Positions 47,259 to 60,200 are shown, counted from the first letter of the stretch. The stretch: 64,000 nucleotides of DNA from Branchiostoma belcheri (GCF_001625305.1 NW_017804509.1:1103372-1167371); one strand, 5' to 3'. Notes: generated by a model not told the origin, from the letters alone. A program made the numbers and translations.

Positions 47259-48228
47259 NNNNNNNNNNNNNNNNNNNNNNNNNNNNNNNNNNNNNNNNNN
47301 NNNNNNNNNNNNNNNNNNNNNNNNNNNNNNNNNNNNNNNNNNNNNNNNNNNNNNNNNNNNNNNNNNNNNNNNNNNNNNNNNNNNNNNNNNNNNNNNNNNN
47401 NNNNNNNNNNNNNNNNNNNNNNNNNNNNNNNNNNNNNNNNNNNNNNNNNNNNNNNNNNNNNNNNNNNNNNNNNNNNNNNNNNNNNNNNNNNNNNNNNNNN
47501 NNNNNNNNNNNNNNNNNNNNNNNNNNNNNNNNNNNNNNNNNNNNNNNNNNNNNNNNNNNNNNNNNNNNNNNNNNNNNNNNNNNNNNNNNNNNNNNNNNNN
47601 NNNNNNNNNNNNNNNNNNNNNNNNNNNNNNNNNNNNNNNNNNNNNNNNNNNNNNNNNNNNNNNNNNNNNNNNNNNNNNNNNNNNNNNNNNNNNNNNNNNN
47701 NNNNNNNNNNNNNNNNNNNNNNNNNNNNNNNNNNNNNNNNNNNNNNNNNNNNNNNNNNNNNNNNNNNNNNNNNNNNNNNNNNNNNNNNNNNNNNNNNNNN
47801 NNNNNNNNNNNNNNNNNNNNNNNNNNNNNNNNNNNNNNNNNNNNNNNNNNNNNNNNNNNNNNNNNNNNNNNNNNNNNNNNNNNNNNNNNNNNNNNNNNNN
47901 NNNNNNNNNNNNNNNNNNNNNNNNNNNNNNNNNNNNNNNNNNNNNNNNNNNNNNNNNNNNNNNNNNNNNNNNNNNNNNNNNNNNNNNNNNNNNNNNNNNN
48001 NNNNNNNNNNNNNNNNNNNNNNNNNNNNNNNNNNNNNNNNNNNNNNNNNNNNNNNNNNNNNNNNNNNNNNNNNNNNNNNNNNNNNNNNNNNNNNNNNNNN
48101 NNNNNNNNNNNNNNNNNNNNNNNNNNNNNNNNNNNNNNNNNNNNNNNNNNNNNNNNNNNNNNNNNNNNNNNNNNNNNNNNNNNNNNNNNNNNNNNNNNNN
48201 NNNNNNNNNNNNNNNNNNNNNNNNNNNN
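47259..48228. other. assembly gap, 970 N
   Basis: A run of 970 N. Immediately after it the sequence is a GC-rich palindrome ('gagccgctgcgcggctcgc' followed by 'gagccacttcgtggctcgc'), which suggests a hairpin-forming repeat that stopped the assembly. The long open frame across the gap is meaningless. Confidence 0.95.
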
Positions 48229-48937
48229 CCCCTGCGAGCCGCTGCGCGGCTCGCTTCGAGCCACTTCGTGGCTCGCCTGCTACTTTTTCTTATCAGCCAC
48301 CTACTCTAAATTTTTTTGAGAAGGCTGTGCATCCCAGAAGTAAACTTGACATGCGTCTCCCCTACCGATTCCCCGGGATGCGCAATGGTTCGGTCCCCTT
48401 TATCCTACCCGCGACCACAGAGTGACACGAGATGGGGGGTGCGTGCTATCTTACCCTCCCTGCGCGCAAAGCAACTCGGGATAGTACCAAATCCCTCGTC
48501 ACTTTGCTCTCTGCTCGGGTTAAGATATGAGAGTTGTACTGGGGCCTTCTTTCCTCTTTTACCTGCCCCCACATTACTCGTATCCTCTCCTCAAGTCCTT
48601 CCCTGCTCTAACACCCAATACTCACATTTTTCTCCTCCAATACTCACCCTTTCCTTTACTCTGCCACTCCTATTGTTGAACATAATTTATGTGCTCACTC
48701 AAAGCACAAATTTCGCCCCACACGCTTCACAATCCAACCATTCCATATCTACCATGATCCATCTCTAAGGTCCGACCTAAGGCTTGACACATCTTAGGTT
48801 TTTCATGTGACCGCCCATCCAACAGGGTTATGGTCACCTGTCCCAGGATCTTCACTCCGCAGGCAACCCTCTTAGCAAGCTAAGATAGGCACCGTGGGAA
48901 GTCCCTTCTTCATTCAAGAGAACATCCCGATATTAGG
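48229..48937. other. repeat-like stretch, no gene recognised
   Basis: After the palindromic repeat (48229-48275) a plus-strand open frame at 48316-48768 (150 codons) has no recognisable domain and is rich in Ser, Pro and Leu. A plausible but unproven interpretation is transposon-derived sequence. Confidence 0.35.
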
Positions 48938-49314
48938 TAGTTAAAAAACCTCCTGTCTCTCTTGTCTAGTTTTCACTCCTTTTTGATTTTTGTTATACCC
49001 CAATTAAAAACGGGTATGCGGCCCCTATCCTGAGACTCTCCTGTGGAGCTCTCTGTCTCTCTTCACTTAAATGGAAAGGTTTCTTTCAACATAAAAGTAG
49101 CACTGAATGGCCCATACACCCATTCCCAGTTTATTGAATGACATTGACTTTGTTTGTTCTCGGACCTTGCCTCTATTTTCCAAAAGTACAAAATGTATCC
49201 AAACTGCAGGTGTGCATAAGATGCCAAAAGTAGGATTTCCCGTTTTTAATTGGGGTATAACAAAATCAAAAAGGAGTGAAAACTAGACAAGAGAGGCAGG
49301 AGGTTTTTTAACTA
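48938..49314. mobile_element. MITE with 75-base inverted repeats and TA duplication
   Basis: Element 48940-49312 (373 bp) begins 'gttaaaaaacctcctgtctc' and ends with its inverse. The inverted repeats run about 75 bases with one mismatch and one indel, down to 'aattaaaaacggg'. Both sides are flanked by TA, as in Tc1/mariner-type insertion. It has no coding capacity. Confidence 0.9.
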
Positions 49315-50120
49315 TTTTCTTTTTTATTAAACTTTTCGACGTGACCGAGACATAGACAAAGGAAGGGGAATAGAAAAGTAGGATTTCCCTGAACTCTGTC
49401 CCATGTTGCTGGTCTGGCTGGAATGATGACTTGCATCCTTTTGCTTCGCCTAAATACTCCCCCCTCCAGGGGGCGTGCCACCCATGAGATGACCACTCTG
49501 AGTCACGTCCTGTCTTTGCTCTCACTTCTTCCCGTTTCTTGGAAAGCTCTGACCATTGACCACTTCCTGGTTCATTACTCATCAACGCAGACCATCACTG
49601 TTTGCTGGACTCAGATTATTAACATAGCTTAACAACTGTTAGAGTTGCTAAGCTAACATAAAAGGCAAATATCAGATTTTCATTGTTTCTTTATTGACAC
49701 TGAAGGAAGCTCCATCTAGAAATTAATTAAGTTTTCTTATTCTCTAAAATTGCACTTAAAATTGACTGAAAACTTAATTTAATGTATTATATATATATAT
49801 TTTTTTCTTTATTGCACTATTTCAAATGTACATTTATATACATACAGTCATGTGCATGATGTGTATGCAAAATAAATTATGCATTGTAACCTGTTAAAAT
49901 AAAGCCACTAATGCTTGCATCTTTATCTAATGTCCTTCTTTAATGATGATCATGCCTTTGTGGGAGGGCTTTTCCAGTAGCTGGATTGCAAGCCTTGTAC
50001 ACAGAGCTACTAGCGCAATAATTGTCAACAACAGAGTTGGGGAATTCTTCCGGAAAACAGTTGGGGTTCGCCAGGGATGATTGTTATAGCCTGTTCTGTT
50101 CAACTTATACCAGGAGAAGA
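49315..50120. other. no gene recognised; probable 3' flank of the ATPase-TPR gene
   Basis: A minus-strand frame at 49585-49283 (100 codons) is open but has no recognisable domain. Minus-strand AATAAA signals are present near 49690 and 49808, which could serve the gene ending at 50740. Confidence 0.4.
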
Positions 50121-50132
50121 TCATGCAGGACT

Positions 50133-50539
50133 CAGGGTTGGACAAGTCCCATTGCCCACTTGCCCAGGGCAAGTAAAAGTACTGTTCGGGCAAGTAAATA
50201 TCCTCCTGTACTTGCCCGATTGGGCAAGTAAATTTTTTGGATGCCAAGTATAGCCGCTATGGTGTTTGGAGCAAAATTACTCATCATTTTGCCATATTGA
50301 TATTATATTAATGCCCTTTTGTCAGAAAATCCATTGCAAGTCTCAAACCGCCTTATTTTGATAAATTAAGCATGTAGCATTATAAACTCTGAAATGAAAT
50401 AATTTCCTTGCTGGTAGTAAAAATGCATAAAAATGTCATGTATATTTTGGGCAAGTGAAAAGTTGGTTCGGGCAAGTGAAAATGACCATGTACTTGCCCA
50501 ATAGGGCAAGTGGATTTTTGAAAACTTGTCCAACCCTGA
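50133..50539. mobile_element. MITE with 'cagggttggacaagt' inverted repeats
   Basis: Left end 'cagggttggacaagt' and right end 'acttgtccaaccctg' are exact 15-base inverses. Inside, 'gggcaagtaaa' and 'cttgcccgattgggcaagta' repeat. The eight flanking bases do not match cleanly. It is non-coding. Confidence 0.8.
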
Positions 50540-50739
50540 GGACACACTGCAAGATCATCACACCTCCATCTCCATAGGTGGACCTTGTCCCCCCAAGGAC
50601 CAGGAGCTCAATGGACTAGGTAGGTAGAATTGCAAGCAAATGATGCCCAAGTTCTCAATATTTAGTATTATCACAAATAAATGAAAAGGCTCAGTTAATG
50701 TAGAAGATGGGAGAATAATACAGTGAGCAACCAATGTTG

Positions 50740-53700
50740 TCATCCCGTCTCAATTTTGGTAATGACAGGAGTCACAGGACCCAGGCTGTTCATTTTGTGC
50801 AGCATCATTTGTAGTGCCTGTTTCTGATAGCTGAGAGCCTTCCTGTGATCACCAAGATGGATGTTGGCAGCAACCAAGTTGTGAAGTGATAAGACAATTG
50901 CAGGATGTTCAGTGTCCTCAACATGGATTCTCCGCCTCATCTGTAGTGCCTGTTCAAGATAGCTGACGGCTTTTCTATGATCACCAAGGCCACTCCAGGC
51001 GTTACCCAAGTTGTTAAGTGACGCAGCGATGTCAGGATGTTCAGTGTCCTCACCATGGAAACTCCTCATCATCTGTAGTGACTGTTCAAAATAGCTGACG
51101 GCCTTTATGTAATCACCAAGGTCACTCCAGGCGCTACCCAAGTTGTTAAGTGATGCGGCGATGTCAGGATGTTCAGTGTCCTCACCATGGATTCTCCTCA
51201 TCATCTGTAGTGACTGTTCATGATAGCTGACGGCTTTTCTATGATCACCAAGGCCACTCCAGGCGTTACCCAAGTTGTTAAGTGACTCGGCGATGTCAGG
51301 ATGTTCAGTGTCCTCACCATGGATACTCCGCCTTATCTGTAGTGACTGTTCATGATAGCTGACGGCCTTTCTGTGATCACCTAGGTTCCTCCAGGCAGCG
51401 CCCAAGTTGTTAAGTAACATGGCGATGTCAGGATGTTCAGTGTCCTCACCATGGATACTCCGCCTCATCTGTAGTGTCTGTTCAAAATAGCTGATGGCCT
51501 TTCTGTAATCACCAAGCTCACTCCAGGTGGTGCCCAAGTTGTGAAGTGATGCAGCGATGTGAGGATGTTCAGTGTCCTCACCATGGATACTTAGCCTCAT
51601 CTGTAGTGACTGTTCATGATAGCTGGCGGCCTTTCTGTAATCACCAAGGTGAACCCAGGCGTTACCCAAGTTGTTAAGTGACGCGGCGATGTCAGGATGT
51701 TCAGTGTCCTCACCGTGGATACTCCGCCTCATCTGTAGTGCCTGTTCGTAATAGCTGACGGCCTTTCTGTAATCACCACGTTCCCTACAGGCAACACCCA
51801 AGTTGTTAAGTGACGCAGCGATGTCAGGATGTTCAGTGTCCTCACCGTGGAAACTCCTCATCATCTGTAGTGACTGTTCATAATAGCTGACAGCCTTTCT
51901 GTGATCACCTAGCTCACTCCAGGTGGTGCCCAAGTTGTTAAGTAACATGGCGATGTCAGGATGTTTAGTGTCCTCACCATGGATACTCCGCATCATCTGT
52001 AGTGCCTGTTCAAAATAGCTGATGGCCTTTCTGTGATCACCACGGTCACTCCAGGTGGCACCCAAGTTGTGAAGTGACTTGGCGATGTCAGGATGCTCAG
52101 TGTCCTCACCATGGATACTCAACTTCATCTCTAGTGCCTGTTCATAATAGCTGACGGCCTTCATGTGATCACCAAGGTCACTCCTGGCATTACCATGAAT
52201 TGCCTCCAAATTGGTGATCTCAGGATGTTCAATGTCCTCACCATGCATGCTCTTCCTCTTTTGTAGTGACTGTTCATAATAGCTGACAGCCTTGTGATTA
52301 CCAAGGTCCTCCAAGGCAAGAGACCTAGCCCTTTCAGGGTGTGCAGTACCTGCACCATAAATACTCACCATCATTAAATCCTCTACTGGATGAGATCTGC
52401 TGCTAGGACTCTGTAATGAAATCTTTCTTTCACATTCATTTGCAACCTCATCCCATAAGGTAGATATCGCTATCAGGCAATTGATTCTACTTGTCAGACA
52501 TTTAGAAAGTTTTCCAAAAATGTCACTTCCAAGAAAACCAGCAATATCATCTAGGAGAACTGTTGCAATGGGTCTGTTAAAGTCAAAGCTGAATGGTTTG
52601 TGCTGAGAAAAAGATTTCAATGAGTGCAACACAAACACAAGGACTGCAATAATCTGCAGTAAACCTGAATCACAGGTCTGTAGTGGAATGTCAACAAATC
52701 TCTCTCGAACCATAATGACCTTTTCACCAATGCATCCTATACCATTTATGACTCTGATTGCACAACCTGGCTGAACACTTTCTAGCATAGCTGTAAGCCA
52801 CTTCCAGTATGTCTTGTCCTTCTGCAACTCACACAACATGCTGAATACCAGAGTATGATCCAATCTTACCACTGGAAATGAAGGCACTGGAACTTTCACA
52901 GGGACTTGCGGTTTGTAGGCATCACTCTTAACATTATTCATCACTGCCAACACTGGTCTGTGAGAATATCCAATGTGAGAATGTGAGAATGATTTCACAG
53001 ATGTGGTTTTGTCAACTCTAACAAGAGTACCTCCTGTTACATAATTGATTATAAAATGAAGCTCATTCTCGTCTGTATCTATACCACTGATTTTTACAGG
53101 TTTCTTTGTGTTTCTTCTGTACCAGAAATCTCTGATATCTGCTAGCGCAAAAATATCAGTGATTGTAGAATTTGAAATCAGCTTATGCTCATCTCTCTCA
53201 GATGTAGGCCTTCCTTGTGTGCCTGATGATCTGGAGGACGTTTCATACGACAGTGTTGCAAATAGCAGCCAAGCCCTAATCAACGTTGTCTTTCCTGATG
53301 AGTTTGGGCCAATGATTGCTGTTGTCTCAGGGTGAAGGTGGACTGTTTTCTTGTCTTTGAAGCCCTGGAGATGCTCCACTGTTAGTGTGGCCAGTGTCCC
53401 ATTCCAGTCTGTCCAACCTGTTACACATAATATGAAAATAGAAGATACATTATGATCCAGTGATCATGATTTAAAGATTATACTCCTTTATTAGTCACAA
53501 TCAAATCTTGTAATTACATCTTAATTGGTATGCCATGTACATGTAGATCTTGGCAGCTTTGGTGGGTAAGAATGCCGGTTATATTGGCTCATCTATACTT
53601 ACAGTGAGATGTAAATTTGTACAAGTCACACCTCCATTGGAGGTAGGGTTCTGTCAGTCATACCACAGCTCTATAAAATGTACCTAGATGTAAGTAGAAT

Positions 53701-53904
53701 ACATGAAAAAAATTCCTGAGTCTGGAAACTGGGGACGGTAATTAAATAACCAGTGTTAGAATCAAGTTCCCTAAACTTCATTCCACAGACCAGTGCCTTA
53801 CCTTTAAGTTGCCCATTAAGTGATTCTTTCGAGGCTGAAGTAGAGCAGACAGGCATGGACTTATCCAGCATCCAAGGGGGTGGACCCAATACCTGTGTGC
53901 GCAT
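50740..53904 (-). CDS. OLD-like ATPase fused to a TPR array
   Basis: Two exons (53904-53802 and 53417-50740) give 926 residues from the first ATG in frame. Walker A is GPNSSGKTT (71-79), preceded by the RecF/OLD-like VEHLQGFKDKKTVHL. A signature-like CDSGLLQ lies at about 283-289 and the Walker B position reads VLLDD (324-325), so the catalytic Glu is replaced by Asp. The H-loop His of the 40-kb gene is missing (AISTLWD). From about residue 394 to the end there are about twelve TPRs of 42 residues with consensus HPDIAASLNNLG and GDHRKAVSYYEQSLQM, like kinesin-light-chain and NPHP3 TPRs. It has no TOPRIM. The ATPase half is paralogous to the 40-kb gene (WY..T.K.KISG, PL..CD.GL.Q). The start is uncertain: the frame is open about 48 bases further upstream. 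It may be a sensor-scaffold NTPase; function unknown. Confidence 0.78.
50830..52250 (-). repeat. 126-base coding tandem repeat (TPR units)
   Basis: Eleven full units of 126 bases encode the TPRs. Blocks such as 'ggatgttcagtgtcctcacc' recur almost unchanged in every unit, so the array looks recently expanded or homogenised. Differences concentrate at helix A (SLNNLGNAW versus LLNNLGTTW) and at YY/YF/YH in the GDHRKAVSYYEQ block. Confidence 0.9.
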
Positions 53905-54092
53905 GTGATGTGACAATAAGTATTCACTACATGGTCTCTTTGGTTCTCAAACTTAAGGAGAACTTAAGTAGTGAAATGGATGTTTTCCAATGGATAGTAA
54001 TTCTAAGAAGTAAAATGCTATACTGCTCTATGTACAGTATATGATATAATATGAATCTTTATTGTATGAGTCTATATAATAAAATAACTCAC

Positions 54093-54178
54093 TAGTCACA
54101 TGTCCTGTGAGGGGTAGTTCAAGCTGGTCAACATTGGCAAGCTCTACATCACTAGAACTGATGATATTCTTGCTCCTA
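54093..54178 (-). other. candidate exon between the Roco and ATPase-TPR genes
   Basis: A stretch of 28 sense codons (containing SSSDVELANVDQLELPLTGH) lies between a good acceptor (CTTACACAG|TAGG) and a strong donor (ACTA|GTGAGT). It needs phase 2 on entry and leaves phase 1. Its exit phase fits exon 53417-50740, and also an upstream-extended form of exon 53904-53802. It could be a 5' exon of the ATPase-TPR gene or a link from the Roco gene. Confidence 0.4.
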
Positions 54179-54249
54179 CTGTGTAAGGAGTATTACATGA
54201 ACAGAAATATTTTCTCAACATACAACCTACCTACTCAGTACCGTCTCAC

Positions 54250-57200
54250 CTTAAAGATGTCCACAAAGATGCGGTCCTTGAGACAGTCGATCTCGTGGTA
54301 CCAGATGATGACCCCGAGGCCGTGCAGGTAGCGGAGAATCTCCTCTGCATCCTCTCGGCTCCGCACCTCCGTCTCTCTCAAGATCCGCTCAACTGCATCC
54401 GACAGCTTCATGTCACCTGTAACCAGACATTCATGTGAACTGTGTGGAATATGGAACTGCCTAAGGTGTGACTAGCATCAACTAACCCAACTGAAAGCAC
54501 ATACTGATGAAGTTTTATAGGAAACGTTACGTTTGCAAATCAAAAGAGACTATCCAAGGAATCAAAAGGAAGTGGTCTGTTGTACCATGCTTGAAGACAG
54601 AGTTGTCACCACGACCCTTGTAATCCATCAGGAGGTTTTCCACTTCTTTCCAGGCACGTGGAATCGTCCTGCCAACCTGAAGGATTGCAATGAAGCAGTT
54701 CATGAAGAATATCACAAAACTGGGCAAAAATTTACTACAATTATTGCACAAGGTGTCATTAGAGCTACACCAGCTGCTATATTATGACTGTGAATCGCAT
54801 ATGAAGTCTCAATCGGTTCACCAACCTGAGCAAAATAGTCCTGGCCTGTGACAATCTCCATCAACTCTTCCCTCAACCTGCCAAACCCCAACAGACCCTC
54901 ACCGGAACTCAGGGAGATGCCCACCGGCCAGATCTGATGGCGGATCAAAAGTAGAGCAGATCAAAATCAGTGAAGAGATAGACATTGCATGCTCAGCCTG
55001 AAATATATGCCTGTGTCACAGACATTTTTCCTTTTTTCTAAACTGTACATCATGAATACAAAGACCTTATAGTAACAAAGTGCTGTAATAAGCCTTAGCT
55101 AAATTAGGTTTCACAAAAATCTAATAGTTATAGCTGCTGTTGCTGATGAATCAACGCACCCTGAGTTTGACATGAGCTTTGTTCCTGAGTGGTTCCAGCT
55201 GGGTTTCTGCCTCTGCCAGGGTCAGGACTCCTCCCTCCTCCTTCTCCTCCAGCTCTGCAATCCTGAGGCTGATGTTCCTCAGTCTACAGGAAATATCAGG
55301 ACAAATGCCAGAATTACCTGTGACTGCCTTGACATGCAGGCATGTGATAAAGATACAATGACTGATAAAATTTACAACAAGAAATGACCTAAATTGTATC
55401 ACCTCTCATCCTCACCCTCCCCTATCCTTCTCAGGATGTCTTTCAGCTTTTTGTCGGCGACTTCTTGTCCGATCTTGTCCAGATGAGTTCCCACCACCAG
55501 GACCACAGCGTTGGGAACTCTCATGGCGACGTTTTCTATCCACACCCCAACATGTTTCCTGTAGGAGTCCACACTGTCTGGCCTGGAAAGCACAGGGAAA
55601 GGGGTTGAGGGTGTACATGTAACATCTGTGTACATAATATCACCAGGGTACATAATATCGCCACCTTGAGAAATACTATCTAAATTTTAAAGAGATTTTT
55701 ACTGCATGGTCCTACATTTGAGGTATGTATAGGAGTGCATACCAAAAGTATGTTGCAGTAAAAATATCTTTAAGCACACTGTTTCTCAAGGTGGTGATAT
55801 TATGTACCCTGGTGATATTATGTACACAGATGTTACATGTATCATCAATTTAGTTAGTACTACATATTTCAGCTTTTGACATAACTTGATAAAAAAGGGC
55901 TTGCTGCAGTTTAAACTTATAAACTAAGGTACAGTAGGCAACTCACTGATATTGCAGAAGGTTGACCACCAGCAGCACCAGAGCGTCCTTGGTGATGAAG
56001 ACAGGGTGAGTAACCTGTACACACCTGTAGTACACCTGTACTCACCTGTATGTCTCCAGGTTGACCACCAGCAGCACCAGAGCGTCCTTAGTGATGAAGA
56101 CAGGGTGAGTGACCAGGTAGTCCTGCTGTCCTGCGAAGTCCCACGTCAGGAAGGTGACGTCCCCCTCCGTGATTTCGTGTGCATCGATGCCGACAGTCCG
56201 ATCATCCGGGTCTGCGAGTTGTGATGTTCCCTCCTTCAGCGAATGGCACAAGCTGGTTTTCCCTGCACCTGTTTGGTACAGAAAACAGCAGAAATCTATG
56301 TTTATTTCACTTCACTGCATGTAGGAAATGCTACCACCAGTACCACAGGTGGTCAATCAGCATATTGTACTTTCCTTCTTAGTTATTCATTTCAATGTAC
56401 TTTGCACTCACATGAAAAATGAATCCCAACAAACACTAACAATCAGGTTAACCAGGATTTCAGTACCAAGGAAAGGGTTGATTGTAGACTTACATTGAAA
56501 CTGAAAAACCAAGTTTAGCAACTGTACCTAGTGCTTTGTACCATGTACACATTCAGGTTCAGGTCCGTATGCAGGTGAATATGACACAATTTTTTTTCTT
56601 CAAGGTTCCAAACATTCCTTTTTTTTACTTGAAACGAAACGTTTTTACAAGTTGGGAACCGATCCAGTGCACCGATACACAGCACTAATTGCACCTTTTT
56701 CTCCAAGCAACACGAGCTTCAGTCGTTTGTCGTTGATGTTCTCAGATGATTCGCTGATCTGTCTGCAATAACTCTTTATCGCCTCAATGCCTGTAGTTAC
56801 AGAGAAAGTTAAAGAACAATGTTATTTCTTATGTATGTCTTAAAGGACTGACATGTATTTCAAGAATAGATCAGGTTTTGACCTTGTTATTTCTTCCATC
56901 TAAAAGTCAGGATGGTTTGAAACTCACCCCTGCTGCACACTTCCAGTGGAGGCTGTTGTAGGGGGTTGTCCTCTGCCTGGAAGAGTTCCAGTGGTTTCTC
57001 AAAAAACTCCAGGGGAACCTCTGTGATCTTGTTGCCGGAGATACAGACTTGCCTGATGCTGGGCAGCTGCAGAAGTTGTGGAGGGAAGGAGGAGAACTTG
57101 TTACTGGAGATCTTCAGATACTCCAGATTCTCCAGCTGTGCCAGGTCCTCAGGCAGAGACTTCAGCTTGTTGGAGCCAATCCGAAGGTTCTTCAGCTTCC

Positions 57201-60200
57201 GAAGACGCGGAAACACACCTGAAGGAACAAAAAAAGTTTATGTGTTAAGAAATGGCAGCAAATGACTTTGTGAATAAAAGATAGATGTCCTCATCCAGAA
57301 TATTTTTATGTTGGTGAAGGTTAGACATCCAGGTAATAAGATTCGCCAAAAGACGGTTACTACAGCAACTGGATATGATTTTGAAAACAGGTAGCCTCCA
57401 CTTTTGTCAGTGACACTGGAGAGTTGTCAGAAAAGCAGGTTTATAAGCACGAATCATGGATCGATATGCAAATAAGTGAAGACAAATTTTTTTACAGGAA
57501 AAATGAAACAAAAGTTAGACAAGGATGATGCAAATTATCCAAGAAGCTCCTGTTGTTTCAGAATAGGAGTTTAAGTGTTGTCTGTCCTCAGGGCTGGGAG
57601 CGGCAAGTCCCAAGTGCCTGCAAGTTCTCACCTGAAGGAATCTCCTCCACCTGGTTTACGGAGAAGCGAAGAACCTCAAGGTCACGGAACTCCTTAATCT
57701 CTTCCGGAAACTTCCTGAAGACGTTGTTTCCAAGATCCAAATTCTTGATCTTCTTCAGCTGGGTGAATTCTGCAGTGAGACTTTTCAGTTTGTTCCGATC
57801 CAGTTTCACATCAGTAACCTTCAAGTAAAAAATATGATGTTAAACAAGGACTGAAGAAGTGTAAATTTTCTCATTGATTATGCAAATAACATCCTCATTT
57901 GTATGAATTATATGAGTTGATCATATTTTCCACCCAATGACAGTCTCATCTTAACAAAAAAATGCTGTCTAGCATTAAGTCATACTGTTTTCCTTGACTT
58001 AACTTCCAAATGCAGTATATATGAAATTCTCAAAAATTACCACTATAAATTACAGCAATTTCTCATCATTTATACAAATTAGGTCTTCATTTACTAGTAG
58101 TAGTAAAGGTAATCAATATCTGCCGATGTTCCTCTCATTCTCAATTACATATGATTGTCACAAGTTTAAATAGTCCTATGTTGGAACAGAATTAAAACAT
58201 TTCATTACCATCGCCAAGAAGGTTATGTTTTCAGGGGCATTTGTGTGTGTGTGTGTTAATTTGTGTGTATAAACATGATATTAACTGGAGAAGGCCTTGA
58301 TGGATTGTCTTTATACTTGGTAGGTGGGTACATGTAGGTCTTCATGACACCTCAAAATAATTAGATTTTGGACCCCCTAGCGGATTGTTATGGTACTGCA
58401 GCTGAACTTCCGGTTTTGATATCTCATGATCTAGACATGCTAGGGTGACGAAATTTGGATGGTAGGTAGCTCTTGTGCTGGGGAAGAAGTGACGTGAGTT
58501 TGGGCCCCCTAGCGGTTTGCCCTGGAACTGCAGGGCTATCTGTTTGATTAAGAAGAGGATAACTTAAGAACCAGTTGACAGATATGGTGTGTCTTGATTT
58601 TTGGTATGTGGGTAGCTTATGTGATGCTTGATATAATTATGTGAAAATTATGCAAATATGGATGTAGTTTGCATAATTTATGAGGAAATTCTATAAATAT
58701 AAATCAGCTGCATTCCATGATAGGACATGAACACAACAGCTGGCGACTCGATGAGGGGTGTTAAAACAACACATAACCAAACATCTGCTTGGAGAAAACC
58801 GGTTCCACAAGTTTCTGAAATACATGTATTACATTACCTATTACCTATGTGCATTACAGTGCGAACATGTACAGGACAAACAGATCACAATACTCTTTCA
58901 CGGCAATATACATGTATCTTGGACAGGTATCTGTTGCACACAAATGCCCAACAGCTGCACCCACCTGTGAGAAGATGCTGACGCCGGCAGGTATCTTCTT
59001 CATCCTGTTGACGGACAGGTGCAGCTGAGACACCTTCTCGGTCCTCGGGTCGCTCCTTAAGAAGTCTGGGAAGCAGGGAGGGTCCTTACTCTTCATGGTC
59101 AGGCTGTAGGTTCCGTCGGTCAGAGGCTTCCACTCAAAACTGCAGTCTGGAAACTCCAGCTTATCCATTTGGATGCCATCCCCGAGTAACTCAGCATCTC
59201 TCCAGTAGGCCTGCCCATTCTGGAACAGTTTCTCCTGCACCTTGACATGTCTCGTGTTTGTCATCATCTTCGAGACTTTTCTCCTGGCCTGGAACACATT
59301 CAAACAATAGAGAAATTAATTTCAAAGTCACAGACAGTCTCCAAGCAGATGTTAGAAGGCAAAATAATTCTACCACCTGCTTGGAGATATGGAAGATCCC
59401 ACTGAAACTAGAGTTTGCTTTCCTTTGATCTCATACTCATAGATGTTATTTATACATGAATAGGTGCAATGTAACTAAATTCCCTTTGATATGATTGAAG
59501 TTACATATGGTCATACCCAATTTGTTCTCATCCAAACTTTGCAGAAACCCCAACAATAAGGGGATGAAGTACATGTAAAAAAAGTACAGGCTTGACATTA
59601 AAGCATGGCGATTTGCTGACAAGAAAATTATCAAAATAAACCACCATTAACAAGTGTGTATTTATACCACTTCCTTACAAATTCAGTCAGCATAAGGTGC
59701 ATGTCAAAATGTATTATAACAAACAGTACATAAATTCTATATAATTTGACAAATATAAAATAAAATTCTTGTGTTCCCACCTTAAACACTTTTTCCTTGA
59801 CCCTCTCGGCATACTTGATGCGGTGTGTCAGCGTTTCTCTGCCGTCTGAATCTTCACAGCGGTCCAGCGCCGCTTGGTACAGACCTGCTGCTCTGGTGAA
59901 GACTGCCTCGTCCTTCCCAACCCTTCCTTTCTCCAGGTACAGGTCTCCAAGGCTCTTTAAAGACTCTACTTGCAGGCATTTATTTCTGTCCACAATTGCT
60001 TGTACTAAGGACTTTGTATAGCCTTCAAACCTCGTCTTTTTTTCCACTTTGCCAAGGATCTTTGACACACCCGATATGGTTTTGTCTGAATTTGTAGCAT
60101 GCACTTTTACAATCTCTTTGCCATGGACCAATTTTGTGCATTTCTCTGCATATTTGATGCGATGTTCTACAACTTGCTTCTCCTCAACACTTGTGTAATA

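Noticed and set aside
47245..48264. 339-codon open frame across the large gap
   Set aside because: It consists almost entirely of N.
48316..48768. 150-codon plus-strand open frame as a gene
   Set aside because: No domain, no splice context and repeat-like surroundings; kept only as unassigned sequence.
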